From CAWJFJ01 sp963800065 (lineage in GTDB: Bacteria; Actinomycetota; Acidimicrobiia; Acidimicrobiales; UBA8190): 64,000 bases of DNA. The number at the start of each line of letters is the position of its first letter. The stretch's first letter is position 1. Of this stretch, positions 56,289 through 64,000 are shown piece after piece. The DNA lies in the NCBI GenBank assembly GCA_963800065.1, contig CAWCZO010000002.1, positions 62,001 to 126,000 of the forward strand, read 5' to 3'. Under the pieces are notes generated by a model. That model saw only the letters and a list, made by a program, of their open reading frames with translations, was not told the origin of the DNA and did no database searches. A program made the translations under genes and the position numbers.

Positions 56289-59200
56289 GTGTTCCTGAAG
56301 TCACTGACCCTCAAGGGCTTCAAGTCGTTCGCCGACCCTTCGACGTTGCAGCTGGAGCCCGGGGTGACCGTCGTCGTCGGGCCCAACGGGAGCGGCAAGT
56401 CGAACGTGGTCGATGCCGTGGCGTGGGTGCTCGGGGCTCAGGGCCCGCGCACGGTGCGCTCCTCGAAGATGGAGGACGTCATCTTCGCCGGCTCCGCCGA
56501 TCGTCCCCCCCTCGGGCGAGCCGAGGTGTCGCTGACCATCGACAACCGGGCCGGGCACCTCCCCGGCGGGCTGGCCGAGATCACCATCACCAGGACCTTG
56601 TTCCGCTCCGGTGACAGTGAGTACGCCATCAACGGACAGGCGTGCCGTCTCCTCGACGTCCAGGAGCTGCTGTCCGACTCGGGTGTCGGACGCCAACAGC
56701 ACGTCATCGTCTCCCAGGGCCAACTGGACCAGATCCTGAACGCCCGCCCGGAGGACCGCCGCGCCGTGATCGAGGAAGCGGCGGGAATCCTCAAGCACCG
56801 CCGCCGCCGCGAACGCGCCGAGCGGCGCCTGGCGGCCACCGAGGAGAATCTCGAGCGACTCGGTGATCTCCTGCGCGAGGTCCGTCGACAGATGCGGCCC
56901 CTCGAGCGTCAGGCCACGGCGGCGCGTTCGCACGCGTCGCTGGCCGAGGAGCTGCGGGGTCTGCGGCTCTATCTGATCGGGCGGGAGCTCACCGCCCTGG
57001 ACGAGCGTCGTCGGGCGGCGACGTCGGAGCGTGCCCGTCTGGCCGAGGCGGAGGCGACCCTGCGGGGCTCCCTCGACGACCTCGATGCGGCGGCCGACGC
57101 GGCGGCCGCCGAGCTGTCGGCCCGCCGCGAGGACGGGCTCATCGTCGCCCTCACCCGCGTCCATGGACTGGGCGAACGGTGCCGTGGGCTGGCCGGGGTT
57201 CTGGCCGAACGGCGCCGGTCGCTCGTCCAGGCCCTCGACGCTGCCGCCGATGCCGATGTGGTGTCGTCGCTCGAAGCCGATGCGGCGCGTTTGTCGACCG
57301 AGCTCGAGGCGGCGGCCGCCCAAGCGACAGAGCTCGAACCGGCCATGGAGGAGGTGGCCGCCGCCGAGGGTGAGCTGGCCCGTGAGCTGGCCGCCCACGA
57401 GGCGGTGGCCGGCGATCTGGGCGCCCTGCGGACGGCCGAGGAGGCCTTGGCCGCCGCCCGCGGGGAGAGGGAGCCACTACGGCGGGCGCTCGAACGCGAC
57501 CGGGGCGACCTGGAGACGCTGGGGGAGCGGGCGACGGTCCTGGACCGTCGGCGGGCCGACGTCGAGGCCGAGGTGGCCGCGGTGACGAGCCGTCTGGCGG
57601 AGGCGGAGGCCGAGGTCACCGCCACCACCGACCGGGCCGAGAGCGCCGCCGCCACCGCCGCTGCCACCGCCGACGCCTGGGAGCGCGCCGACGTTCTTGG
57701 CCGCCGGGCCGACGAGACCCGGCACCGACTCGAGGCGCGCGCCGAAGCGCTCGACCGCACGGCCGCCGAGGCCCGGGGATCGGCCGGTGCCGGCCTTCTG
57801 GCCGGCGTCCCCGGGGTGGTCGGCTCCTTGATGGAGCTGGTCGAGATCGACGACGGCTGGCAGGGCGCATTCGAAGCGGCGGCCGGGGCCGCTCTCGGCG
57901 CGGTGGTGGTCCGGGACGCCGACACGGCGCGCACCGCTCTGGGCCGGCTCCATGACGGCGATGTGGCCGGCACCGTTCTGGCCCTGCGCCCGCCGGTGCC
58001 GGAACCGGTGGCCGCCGACGGCGGCCTCTACGGGGACGCCGAGTCCGTCCGTCGTCACGTCCGCTCCCACACCCCGGGCCTCGACGACCTGCTCGACCGC
58101 CTCCTGGCCGGCGCCGTCGCCGTGAGCGGAGGATGGCGCAACGCCGTGGACTTCGCCCTCGAGCGACCCGACCTCGTCGTGGTCACATCGTCGGGGGACC
58201 GCTTCTCGGCGGCCGGCTGGGTCGTGGGCGCCGGGTCGGCGCCGGCCATGGCGGCGGCCACCGAGCAGGCGCGTCGGGAGGCGGAAGCAGCCGTTAGCGC
58301 CGCCGCCGCCGCCGAATCGGCTCTGGCCGATGCCCGGACGGCGGCCGAAGCGGCCCGGACCGCCGCCTCCGCCGCCGGCCGCGACGCCGAGCGGGCGGTG
58401 GATCGTCGTCAGGCCCTCGACGACGAGGGCCAGCGCCTTCGGGCCGAACTCGACGCCCTGCGGAACGAGGCGGACGACGCCGTCCGTCGTCACGGCGCCC
58501 TCGCCGCCCGTGTCGAGCGGGACACCGAGCGCCTGGGTGACCTCGACCGGAGACTGCCCGAGCTCGAGAGGACGGCGAACGCCGCCACCGCGGCCCGGAG
58601 CGCCGTCGAGCAGGCGCGGCAGCGACAGCAGGACCGTCGGGCACAGGTCGAGGCTCACCGGCGTGACCTCGAGGTGCGGATCGCCGGTCTGGCCGAGCGG
58701 CGGGTGGTGCTCACCAATCGGCTTCAGGATGTCGAGCGGCGACTGGCCGGGCACGTGGCCGAGCGGGACCAGGCGGGGGAGCGTCGACGCCGGTTGGAGG
58801 CCGATGCCCGCGCCGTCGACCGCTTGGGCGACGTGGTCGGTCGTCACGCGGCGCGCCTCAACGGCCTGGGCGAACGGCTGCAGGCGGAGAGGTCCCGACA
58901 GCTCGACGAGGTGCGGGCCGGTGGGGCGCGGCTGGAGGACCTCCGGCGCGAGCGGTCGGCCGTCGAGGCCCGGGTCACCGAGACACGCGACGTCCTTCAG
59001 CGGCTGGCCCTGGAGCTGGCCGAATCGGGCGTCCGTCAGGAGTCGGCCGTCGAAGCCCTGCGTCGGGAGCTCGGCTGCGAGCCGGTGACGGCCATGAGCG
59101 CCCCCTGTCCGGCGCTGCCCGAGGGCAGTGACGCCGAGTCCCGGGCCGCCGCCGTCGAGTCGGAGCTGGCGTCGCTCGGGCCCGTCAATCCCCTGGCGCT

Positions 59201-59807
59201 CGAGGAGCTGGGGACGCTCGAGGAGCGGCACCGCTTTCTGGAGGAGCAGGTCGAGGACGTCCGTCGCGCCCGGCGTGAGCTCCATCAGGTCATCCGGGCC
59301 GTGGACGACGAGATCATGCGCGTGTTTGCCGAGGCCTTCGCCGACGTGAACGAGCATTTCCAGGTGCTCGTGGCCACGCTCTTCCCGGGCGGGATCGGGC
59401 GTCTGGTGCTCACCGACCCGACGGACCTCCTCGACACCGGTGTCGAGGTCGAAGCGCGTCCGGCGGGGAAGAACGTCCGGAAGCTGTCGTTGCTGTCCGG
59501 CGGCGAGCGCTCGCTCGTGGCCCTCGCCTTCCTTTTCGCCGTGTTCCGCAGCCGGCCGTCGCCGTTCTACCTGATGGACGAGGTCGAGGCCGCTCTCGAC
59601 GACGTGAACCTCCACCGCTTCCTGGACCTCCTCCACGAGTTCCGGGAGGAGGCGCAGCTGATCATCGTCAGCCACCAGAAGCGCACCATGGAGGCGGCCG
59701 ATGCCCTGTACGGCGTGACGATGACACCGGGCGGGTCATCCAAGGTCGTGAGCCAGAAGGTGCGGCGCCAACCCGACGACGAATCCGCGGCCGCCGCCAC
59801 CAACTGA
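56289..59807 (+). CDS. smc: chromosome segregation protein SMC
   Basis: A protein of 1172 residues, the full bacterial condensin subunit. The N-terminal head has VVGPNGSGKSNVVDAVAWVL (Walker A about 31-39) and VSQGQLDQILNARPEDRR. Coiled-coil arms (about 165-490 and 660-1000) flank a hinge (about 500-650, GVPGVVGSLMELVEIDDGWQ). The C-terminal head has LSLLSGGERSLVALAFLFAV and FYLMDEVEAALDDVN. The arms are Ala/Arg/Glu-rich but show no fresh DNA repeats, unlike the coiled-coil fusion at 17.6-20.1 kb. Confidence 0.97.
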   Translation: MFLKSLTLKGFKSFADPSTLQLEPGVTVVVGPNGSGKSNVVDAVAWVLGAQGPRTVRSSKMEDVIFAGSADRPPLGRAEVSLTIDNRAGHLPGGLAEITITRTLFRSGDSEYAINGQACRLLDVQELLSDSGVGRQQHVIVSQGQLDQILNARPEDRRAVIEEAAGILKHRRRRERAERRLAATEENLERLGDLLREVRRQMRPLERQATAARSHASLAEELRGLRLYLIGRELTALDERRRAATSERARLAEAEATLRGSLDDLDAAADAAAAELSARREDGLIVALTRVHGLGERCRGLAGVLAERRRSLVQALDAAADADVVSSLEADAARLSTELEAAAAQATELEPAMEEVAAAEGELARELAAHEAVAGDLGALRTAEEALAAARGEREPLRRALERDRGDLETLGERATVLDRRRADVEAEVAAVTSRLAEAEAEVTATTDRAESAAATAAATADAWERADVLGRRADETRHRLEARAEALDRTAAEARGSAGAGLLAGVPGVVGSLMELVEIDDGWQGAFEAAAGAALGAVVVRDADTARTALGRLHDGDVAGTVLALRPPVPEPVAADGGLYGDAESVRRHVRSHTPGLDDLLDRLLAGAVAVSGGWRNAVDFALERPDLVVVTSSGDRFSAAGWVVGAGSAPAMAAATEQARREAEAAVSAAAAAESALADARTAAEAARTAASAAGRDAERAVDRRQALDDEGQRLRAELDALRNEADDAVRRHGALAARVERDTERLGDLDRRLPELERTANAATAARSAVEQARQRQQDRRAQVEAHRRDLEVRIAGLAERRVVLTNRLQDVERRLAGHVAERDQAGERRRRLEADARAVDRLGDVVGRHAARLNGLGERLQAERSRQLDEVRAGGARLEDLRRERSAVEARVTETRDVLQRLALELAESGVRQESAVEALRRELGCEPVTAMSAPCPALPEGSDAESRAAAVESELASLGPVNPLALEELGTLEERHRFLEEQVEDVRRARRELHQVIRAVDDEIMRVFAEAFADVNEHFQVLVATLFPGGIGRLVLTDPTDLLDTGVEVEARPAGKNVRKLSLLSGGERSLVALAFLFAVFRSRPSPFYLMDEVEAALDDVNLHRFLDLLHEFREEAQLIIVSHQKRTMEAADALYGVTMTPGGSSKVVSQKVRRQPDDESAAAATN

Positions 59808-59846
59808 CCACCGGTGGCGGCGACCGGCGCCCACCTCGACTTCTCG

Positions 59847-59852
59847 TAGGCT
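59847..59852 (+). promoter_or_regulatory. -10 box (TAGGCT) of ftsY, near-leaderless
   Basis: TAGGCT ends 9 bases before ATG 59862. Confidence 0.5.
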
Positions 59853-59861
59853 GCCCTCGCC

Positions 59862-61034
59862 ATGATCGCCCTGTGGATCGTCCTGGCCGTTGTCGTCCTG
59901 GTGGCGATCCTGGTGTCCTCCGTGGCGCTGGGGCGGCGTGCCTCGGCCCGTGGCCGGGCGTCCGCCACTGCGTCGACGTCGGCGCCGTCGCCGCCACCGC
60001 AGACCCCGACGGCGCCCCCGGCGCCACCGGCCCCGGCGCAGCCGGAGCCCCGCCACCCGCCGTCTGCCGGCGATGCGCCGCCCGACACCGCACCGCCGCC
60101 GGCCCCGGCCGCCGCCGGGCCCGAGGTGGTGGCGCCGGCCGACCTGCGCGACCGGATGGGCAAGACCCGGGGACTCTTCTCGGGATATCTGCGGGCCTTG
60201 CGGGGACGGGGTTCGGTCGACGGACAGACCTGGGACGAACTCGAAGAAGCTCTGCTCCGGGCCGATGTGGGGGTGGCCACGACGACCGCTCTGCTGGAGG
60301 ACCTCCGACAGCGCGTGCGCAGCGGAGAACTGCGCGGGCCCGACGCCGTCATCGCCGCCCTGCGCCAGGCGCTGCGGGCGTCGCTCGAGGTCGCCGGAGG
60401 TGTCGGTCTGCGCTTCGAGGAGGGCGTGACCAATGTCTGGCTCTTCGTCGGGGTGAACGGGGTCGGCAAGACGACGACCATCGGAAAGATCGCCCGACGG
60501 GAGGTGGCCGAGGGACGGACGCTGCTTCTCGCCGCCGGCGACACCTTCCGCGCCGCGGCGGCGCAGCAGCTGGACATCTGGGCGCAACGGGCCGAGGTGG
60601 GGCTGGTGCGGGGGGCCGAAGGGAGCGATCCCAGTGCCGTCGTCTTCGACGCCGTCCAGCGGGCGTCCGCCCGGGGGCAGGAGTTGGTCCTGGCCGATAC
60701 CGCCGGACGGCTCCACACCAAGGTGAATCTGGTGGAGGAGCTGAAGAAGATCCGCCGCGTCGCCGATCGACCACCCGGCCTCGTCACCGAGGTTCTCCTG
60801 GTCCTCGATGCCACGACCGGACAGAACGGGTTGACCCAGGCCCGCCAGTTCCTCGACGCCGTGGGTGTGACCGGCGTGGTTCTGACCAAGCTCGACGGGA
60901 CGGCCAAGGGAGGGATCGTGGTGGCGATCCAGCGGGAGTTCGGTCTTCCGGTCAAGCTGGTCGGTATCGGGGAAGGTCCCGACGATCTGGTCGTCTTCGA
61001 CGCCGACCGGTTCGTGGACGCCCTGTTCGAGTGA
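59862..61034 (+). CDS. ftsY: signal recognition particle receptor FtsY
   Basis: GTPase of 390 residues. An N-terminal hydrophobic helix (2-24) anchors it, followed by a Pro/Ala-rich linker (about 35-90). The NG domain has GVNGVGKTT (197-205), DTFRAAAAQQL, DTAGRLHTK and TKLDGTAKGG. It docks the Ffh-ribosome complex at the membrane. The anchoring helix is typical of actinobacterial FtsY. Confidence 0.96.
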   Translation: MIALWIVLAVVVLVAILVSSVALGRRASARGRASATASTSAPSPPPQTPTAPPAPPAPAQPEPRHPPSAGDAPPDTAPPPAPAAAGPEVVAPADLRDRMGKTRGLFSGYLRALRGRGSVDGQTWDELEEALLRADVGVATTTALLEDLRQRVRSGELRGPDAVIAALRQALRASLEVAGGVGLRFEEGVTNVWLFVGVNGVGKTTTIGKIARREVAEGRTLLLAAGDTFRAAAAQQLDIWAQRAEVGLVRGAEGSDPSAVVFDAVQRASARGQELVLADTAGRLHTKVNLVEELKKIRRVADRPPGLVTEVLLVLDATTGQNGLTQARQFLDAVGVTGVVLTKLDGTAKGGIVVAIQREFGLPVKLVGIGEGPDDLVVFDADRFVDALFE

Positions 61035-61088
61035 CGCCGAGGGTGAGGGGCGCCGGGCTGGGCGCCGGGGAGGGGTCACCGGCTCCGG

Positions 61089-61094
61089 TAACCT
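61089..61094 (+). promoter_or_regulatory. -10 box (TAACCT) of ffh, near-leaderless
   Basis: TAACCT ends 10 bases before ATG 61105, leaving a leader of a few bases at most. Confidence 0.45.
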
Positions 61095-61104
61095 GAGCAG
61101 CCGC

Positions 61105-62637
61105 ATGTTCGACGCCCTGTCCGACCGCCTCGAAGGGATCTTCGGGCGCCTGCGAAGCAGCGGGCGCCTCAGCGGGGACGACGTCGACGAGGCGTTGCGC
61201 GAGATCCGGACCGCCCTTCTCGAGGCCGATGTCGATGTCCGGGTGGCGCGCACCTTCGTGGACCGGATCCGCCTGCGGATCGTGGGCCAGGATCTGTCGA
61301 AGAGCCTCAGTCCCGGCCAGCAGGTCATCAAGGCGGTGCACGAGGAGCTCATCGCCATCCTCGGGGGTGAGACGCTGCGCATCTCCTACGCGTCGGCCCC
61401 CCCGACCGTGGTTCTCCTGGCCGGTCTCCAGGGGTCGGGGAAGACGACGACGTCGGCCAAGTTGGCCCGATGGTTCCGTCAGCAGGGCCGAAACCCGATG
61501 CTCGTGGGAGCCGACCTCCAGCGCCCGGCGGCGGTCGAGCAGCTCCGGATTCTCGGTGAGCAGGCCGGTGTGCCCGTCTTCAGCGAGATGACCGATCCCG
61601 TGGCCGTGGCCGGCGCCGGACTGAACGAGGCCCGCCGGCTCGGTCGCGACGTCCTGATCGTCGACACCGCCGGACGCCTGGCCATCGACGAGGCCCTCAT
61701 GGAAGAGGTCCGTCAGGTCTCGGAGGCCGTGGTTCCCCATTTCACGTTCCTGGTCATCGACGCCATGACAGGGCAGGACGCCGTGGCCACGGCCGAGGCG
61801 TTCCACGCCACGCTGGATCTGGACGGGGTCATTCTCACCAAGCTCGACGGTGACGCCCGTGGCGGTGCGGCGCTGAGCGTCAAGGAGGTGGTGGGCCGAC
61901 CGATCGCCTTCGCCTCCACGGGGGAGCGTCTCGCCGACTTCGACCAGTTCCATCCCGACCGGATGGCCAGCCGCATTCTCGGGATGGGCGATGTCCTCAG
62001 CCTCATCGAGCAGGCCGAGCGTGAGTTCGACACCGACGTCGCCCAACGGGGGGCGGAGCGGCTCCTGGACGGGAGGTTCACCCTCGAGGACTTTCTCTCC
62101 CAGCTCCAGCAGGTGAAGAAGCTCGGGTCGCTGGGGGGCATCCTGTCCCTGCTCCCGGGCATGCCCAAGGAGCTCAAGGCGGCGAAGGACAGCATCGACG
62201 ATCGCCAGGTGGCCCAGGTGGAGGCCATCATCCAGTCGATGACCCGGAAGGAGCGGGCTGATCCGACGATCGTCGACGGTGGTCGCCGGCGGCGGATCGC
62301 CGCGGGGAGCGGCACGAGCGTCCAGGAGGTGAATCAACTCCTGCGGCAGTTCAAAGAGGCGCAACAGCTCATGCGATCGCCCGGGATGCTGGGCGGGATG
62401 CTGGGCGGGCGCGGCGGTCGGGCCGCCCAGGCCTTGTCCGAGCAGATGGGTGACCTGACCGCCCTGGGCACCGGGGGAGCCGACCCCCTGGGCGACCTGC
62501 CCCCCGGCCTGGCCGGTCTCCCCGGAGGGCCTTCGCCCACGCGGGGCCTCGGAAGCGGTGGGGCCAAAGGGGGCAAGGCGGGCAAGAAGAAGAAGGGTGG
62601 CCGGGTCACTCCCAAGGCCGGCGGTGGGGGGCGGTAG
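61105..62637 (+). CDS. ffh: signal recognition particle protein Ffh
   Basis: SRP54 GTPase of 510 residues. N domain (1-95), G domain with GLQGSGKTT (107-115), DLQRPAAVEQL, DTAGRLAIDE and TKLDGDARGGAA, then a Met-rich M domain (about 300-430) with GGILSLLPGMPKE. It ends in GMLGGMLGGRGGRA and a basic Gly/Lys tail. It binds signal peptides with 4.5S RNA; no ffs gene is visible here. Confidence 0.97.
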   Translation: MFDALSDRLEGIFGRLRSSGRLSGDDVDEALREIRTALLEADVDVRVARTFVDRIRLRIVGQDLSKSLSPGQQVIKAVHEELIAILGGETLRISYASAPPTVVLLAGLQGSGKTTTSAKLARWFRQQGRNPMLVGADLQRPAAVEQLRILGEQAGVPVFSEMTDPVAVAGAGLNEARRLGRDVLIVDTAGRLAIDEALMEEVRQVSEAVVPHFTFLVIDAMTGQDAVATAEAFHATLDLDGVILTKLDGDARGGAALSVKEVVGRPIAFASTGERLADFDQFHPDRMASRILGMGDVLSLIEQAEREFDTDVAQRGAERLLDGRFTLEDFLSQLQQVKKLGSLGGILSLLPGMPKELKAAKDSIDDRQVAQVEAIIQSMTRKERADPTIVDGGRRRRIAAGSGTSVQEVNQLLRQFKEAQQLMRSPGMLGGMLGGRGGRAAQALSEQMGDLTALGTGGADPLGDLPPGLAGLPGGPSPTRGLGSGGAKGGKAGKKKKGGRVTPKAGGGGR

Positions 62638-62753
62638 CGCCTGAAAACGGCCCCCGGTGGCGTCGGTGTCGCCGGGAGGGCCCGCCACGGGCCACAATGG
62701 ACGGTCCGCGCCCCGGGGCGGGTGACGCACACACGAAGAGCAGGGAGTCAACA

Positions 62754-63038
62754 GTGGCCGTAAAGCTCCGCCTCATGCGGATGGGCAAGAAGAAGCAGCC
62801 GACCTACCGCGTCGTGGCAGCCGACAGTCGATCGCCGCGTGACGGTCGTTTCATCGAGATCGTCGGCACCTACGCGCCCCGGGGGCAGTCGGCGGCCGCC
62901 CCCGACGCCATTGTCGACATCGACAACGTCAAGGCGCTCAAGTGGCTGCGACAGGGGGCGACACCGACCGAGAGGGTGGAGAAGCTCCTGCGGAAGTCCG
63001 GAGCGTGGGATGAATACCGTCCGGCGGACGCCAAGTGA
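62754..63038 (+). CDS. rpsP: 30S ribosomal protein S16
   Basis: A protein of 94 residues: VKLRLMRMGKKKQPTYRVVA, SRSPRDGRFIEIVGTYAPRG and a C-terminal KWLRQGATPTERVEKLL. GTG start after GGGAG 7 bases upstream; a GTG 19 codons earlier is rejected. The ffh-rpsP gap contains hairpins (GGCCC gccac GGGCC near 62681) that may end the ffh transcript, and CACAAT near 62692 as a possible -10. Confidence 0.95.
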   Translation: MAVKLRLMRMGKKKQPTYRVVAADSRSPRDGRFIEIVGTYAPRGQSAAAPDAIVDIDNVKALKWLRQGATPTERVEKLLRKSGAWDEYRPADAK

Positions 63039-63376
63039 GCGACGAGGATTTTGACGACGACGCCACCAACAACGCCGTGAACGAGGTGGACGAAGTGGAC
63101 GTGGTGGACGACATGGCCGGTAACCGCGTCGAGGGGGGGACGGCCCGGGCTGTCCTCGACTACATCACGCGGTCGATCGCCAGCGAGCCGGACGCCGTCG
63201 TGGTCGAAGCCGATGATTCGGGTCGCAGCGTCCGTTTCCGCATCCATGTCGCCCAACGGGACATGGGTCGCATGATCGGACGCCGGGGCCGGGTGGCCCA
63301 GGCCATCAGAACGGTGGTCCGGGTGGCCGGGTCGCGAGACGGGGTGGAGACAAACGTCGACTTCGTCGACGACTGA
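63035..63376 (+). CDS. khpA: KH-domain RNA-binding protein KhpA
   Basis: A protein of 113 residues. An unusually acidic N-terminal extension (about 1-30, Asp/Glu/Val/Asn-rich) precedes a single KH domain with the GRMIGRRGRVAQAIRTVV loop. KhpA with KhpB binds RNAs and affects cell division and elongation. The gene always sits between rpsP and rimM. GTG start overlaps the rpsP stop by 4 bases. Confidence 0.93.
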   Translation: MSDEDFDDDATNNAVNEVDEVDVVDDMAGNRVEGGTARAVLDYITRSIASEPDAVVVEADDSGRSVRFRIHVAQRDMGRMIGRRGRVAQAIRTVVRVAGSRDGVETNVDFVDD

Positions 63377-63428
63377 CGACAGCGGCCGTGATCCCGTCCC
63401 CACCGGGACGGATGAAGGGCTCCTCGAC

Positions 63429-63875
63429 GTGGGTCGCGTCGTGCGGCCTCACGGGCTGAAGGGCGAAGTGGTACTCGACCTCGTGAGCAACCGTGCCGAA
63501 CGGTCGATGCCGGGATCGGTGTTCATGACCGACAGCGGCGAGTTGCGCATCGAAAGTTCCCGTCCCTTCCGACACCGCTGGCTGGTCACCTTCGCCGGGG
63601 TCCGGGGTATCGACGCCGCCGAGGCTCTGCGCGGACGCGTCCTGCGGGCCCCTCCGCTCGACGACCCGTCCGCCCTGTGGGTCCACGAGCTGGTGGGATC
63701 GACGGTCGTCGACAGAGCCGACGGCAGCATCCTGGGCACCGTGGTGGCGGTGGTCGCCAATCCCGTCAGCGATCTCCTGGAGCTCGACGCCGGCGCCCTC
63801 GTGCCGCTTCGCTGCGTCGTCGAGCACGGGCGGGGACGGATCGAGGTCGACGTTCCGCCCGGCCTGATCGACTGA
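63429..63875 (+). CDS. rimM: ribosome maturation factor RimM
   Basis: A 16S processing factor of 148 residues that binds S19. VGRVVRPHGLKGEVVLDLVS is the N-terminal barrel motif; WVHELVGSTVVDRADGSILG and NPVSDLLEL are the PRC-barrel. In-frame residues DEGLLD just upstream of GTG 63429 look coding, so the true start may be earlier. No ATG/GTG/TTG is available there in frame, but a GTG at 63388 lies in the neighbouring frame. Confidence 0.92.
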   Translation: MGRVVRPHGLKGEVVLDLVSNRAERSMPGSVFMTDSGELRIESSRPFRHRWLVTFAGVRGIDAAEALRGRVLRAPPLDDPSALWVHELVGSTVVDRADGSILGTVVAVVANPVSDLLELDAGALVPLRCVVEHGRGRIEVDVPPGLID

Positions 63876-63904
63876 TCCGGCCCGTGGCCGTCAGGGCGAA
63901 CCCG

Positions 63905-64000
63905 ATGCGCGTGGATGTCTTCACCATCTTCCCCGAGCTCCTCGAGGGTTTCTGCTCGGGTGCTCTGCTCGGTCGGGCCCGGCGTGACGGTGTGCTCGAC
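63905..64000 (+). CDS. trmD: tRNA (guanine37-N1)-methyltransferase TrmD, N-terminus only
   Basis: The first 32 residues, MRVDVFTIFPELLEGFCSGA then LLGRARRDGVLD, match the start of TrmD. The gene continues beyond the window. Its place after rimM is the standard order rpsP-khpA-rimM-trmD. Confidence 0.93.
   Translation, partial: MRVDVFTIFPELLEGFCSGALLGRARRDGVLD

Overview
The window is GC-rich, densely coding DNA of a high-GC actinobacterium. Gene order is typical of Actinomycetota: hpf-secA-prfB-ftsE-ftsX; coaD-sepIVA-like-DUF177-rpmF-plsX-acpP-rnc-mutM-smc-ftsY-ffh-rpsP-khpA-rimM-trmD; and manB-Trm112-PGI/PMI-ahcY. A fused E2/E1 2-oxoglutarate dehydrogenase of the mycobacterial Kgd type and widespread leaderless starts agree with this. 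A deep-branching class such as Acidimicrobiia is my best guess, from gene content only. I saw no tRNA, rRNA, CRISPR array, transposase or phage gene, so this looks like stable chromosomal core.

Layout. 1-2.5 kb: tail of a secreted-type protein and ftsH (-). 2.6-10 kb (+): CPBP protease, a large polytopic membrane protein, and a mannose/phosphosugar block (manB, Trm112-like, PGI/PMI) ending in ahcY. 10.0-10.5 kb: a 463-base gene-free stretch holding a strong candidate raiA-type structured RNA with its own -10 box, upstream of hpf (the raiA homologue). 10.5-16.8 kb: hpf, secA, prfB, ftsE, ftsX. 16.8-21.8 kb (-): acyl-CoA synthetase, an unusual beta-lactamase-fold/coiled-coil fusion, and a sugar-nucleotide transferase. 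21.8-31.2 kb: acyl-CoA dehydrogenase (frameshifted), hydrolase, kgd, HAD, M20 peptidase and a NYN RNase with a Lys/Ala tail (also frameshifted). 31.2-34.8 kb: a His-rich 59-residue protein with repeat operators, FabZ-like dehydratase, exonuclease III and a UvrD-like helicase. 34.9-39.1 kb (+): hydrolase, membrane MurF-like ligase, Ddl and a PH/SHOCT protein. 39.1-46.4 kb: galK, alpha-methylacyl-CoA racemase, lone AsnC domain, MFS transporter, pckG, thiL, rpmB. 46.5-64 kb (+): FakA-like kinase, recG, rsmD and a long block for CoA/lipid synthesis, RNA processing, chromosome segregation, protein targeting (ftsY, ffh) and ribosome maturation, running off the end inside trmD.

Recurrent expression signal. 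At many gene starts a TANNNT hexamer (TAGGCT, TAACCT, TACGCT, TAGCAT, TAGGAT) ends 6-10 bases before the start codon with no Shine-Dalgarno between, which predicts leaderless or nearly leaderless mRNAs. At two divergent gene pairs the opposite-strand -10 hexamers share their central TA, giving compact bidirectional promoters of matching geometry. The rule also corrects several start codons and exposes two possible leaderless upstream mini-ORFs.

Sequence quality. Two genes (acyl-CoA dehydrogenase and NYN RNase) each lose frame by one missing base at a run of six G. RNase III has no in-frame start codon, and the same type of one-base loss would restore one. Undercalled homopolymers are the simplest explanation.
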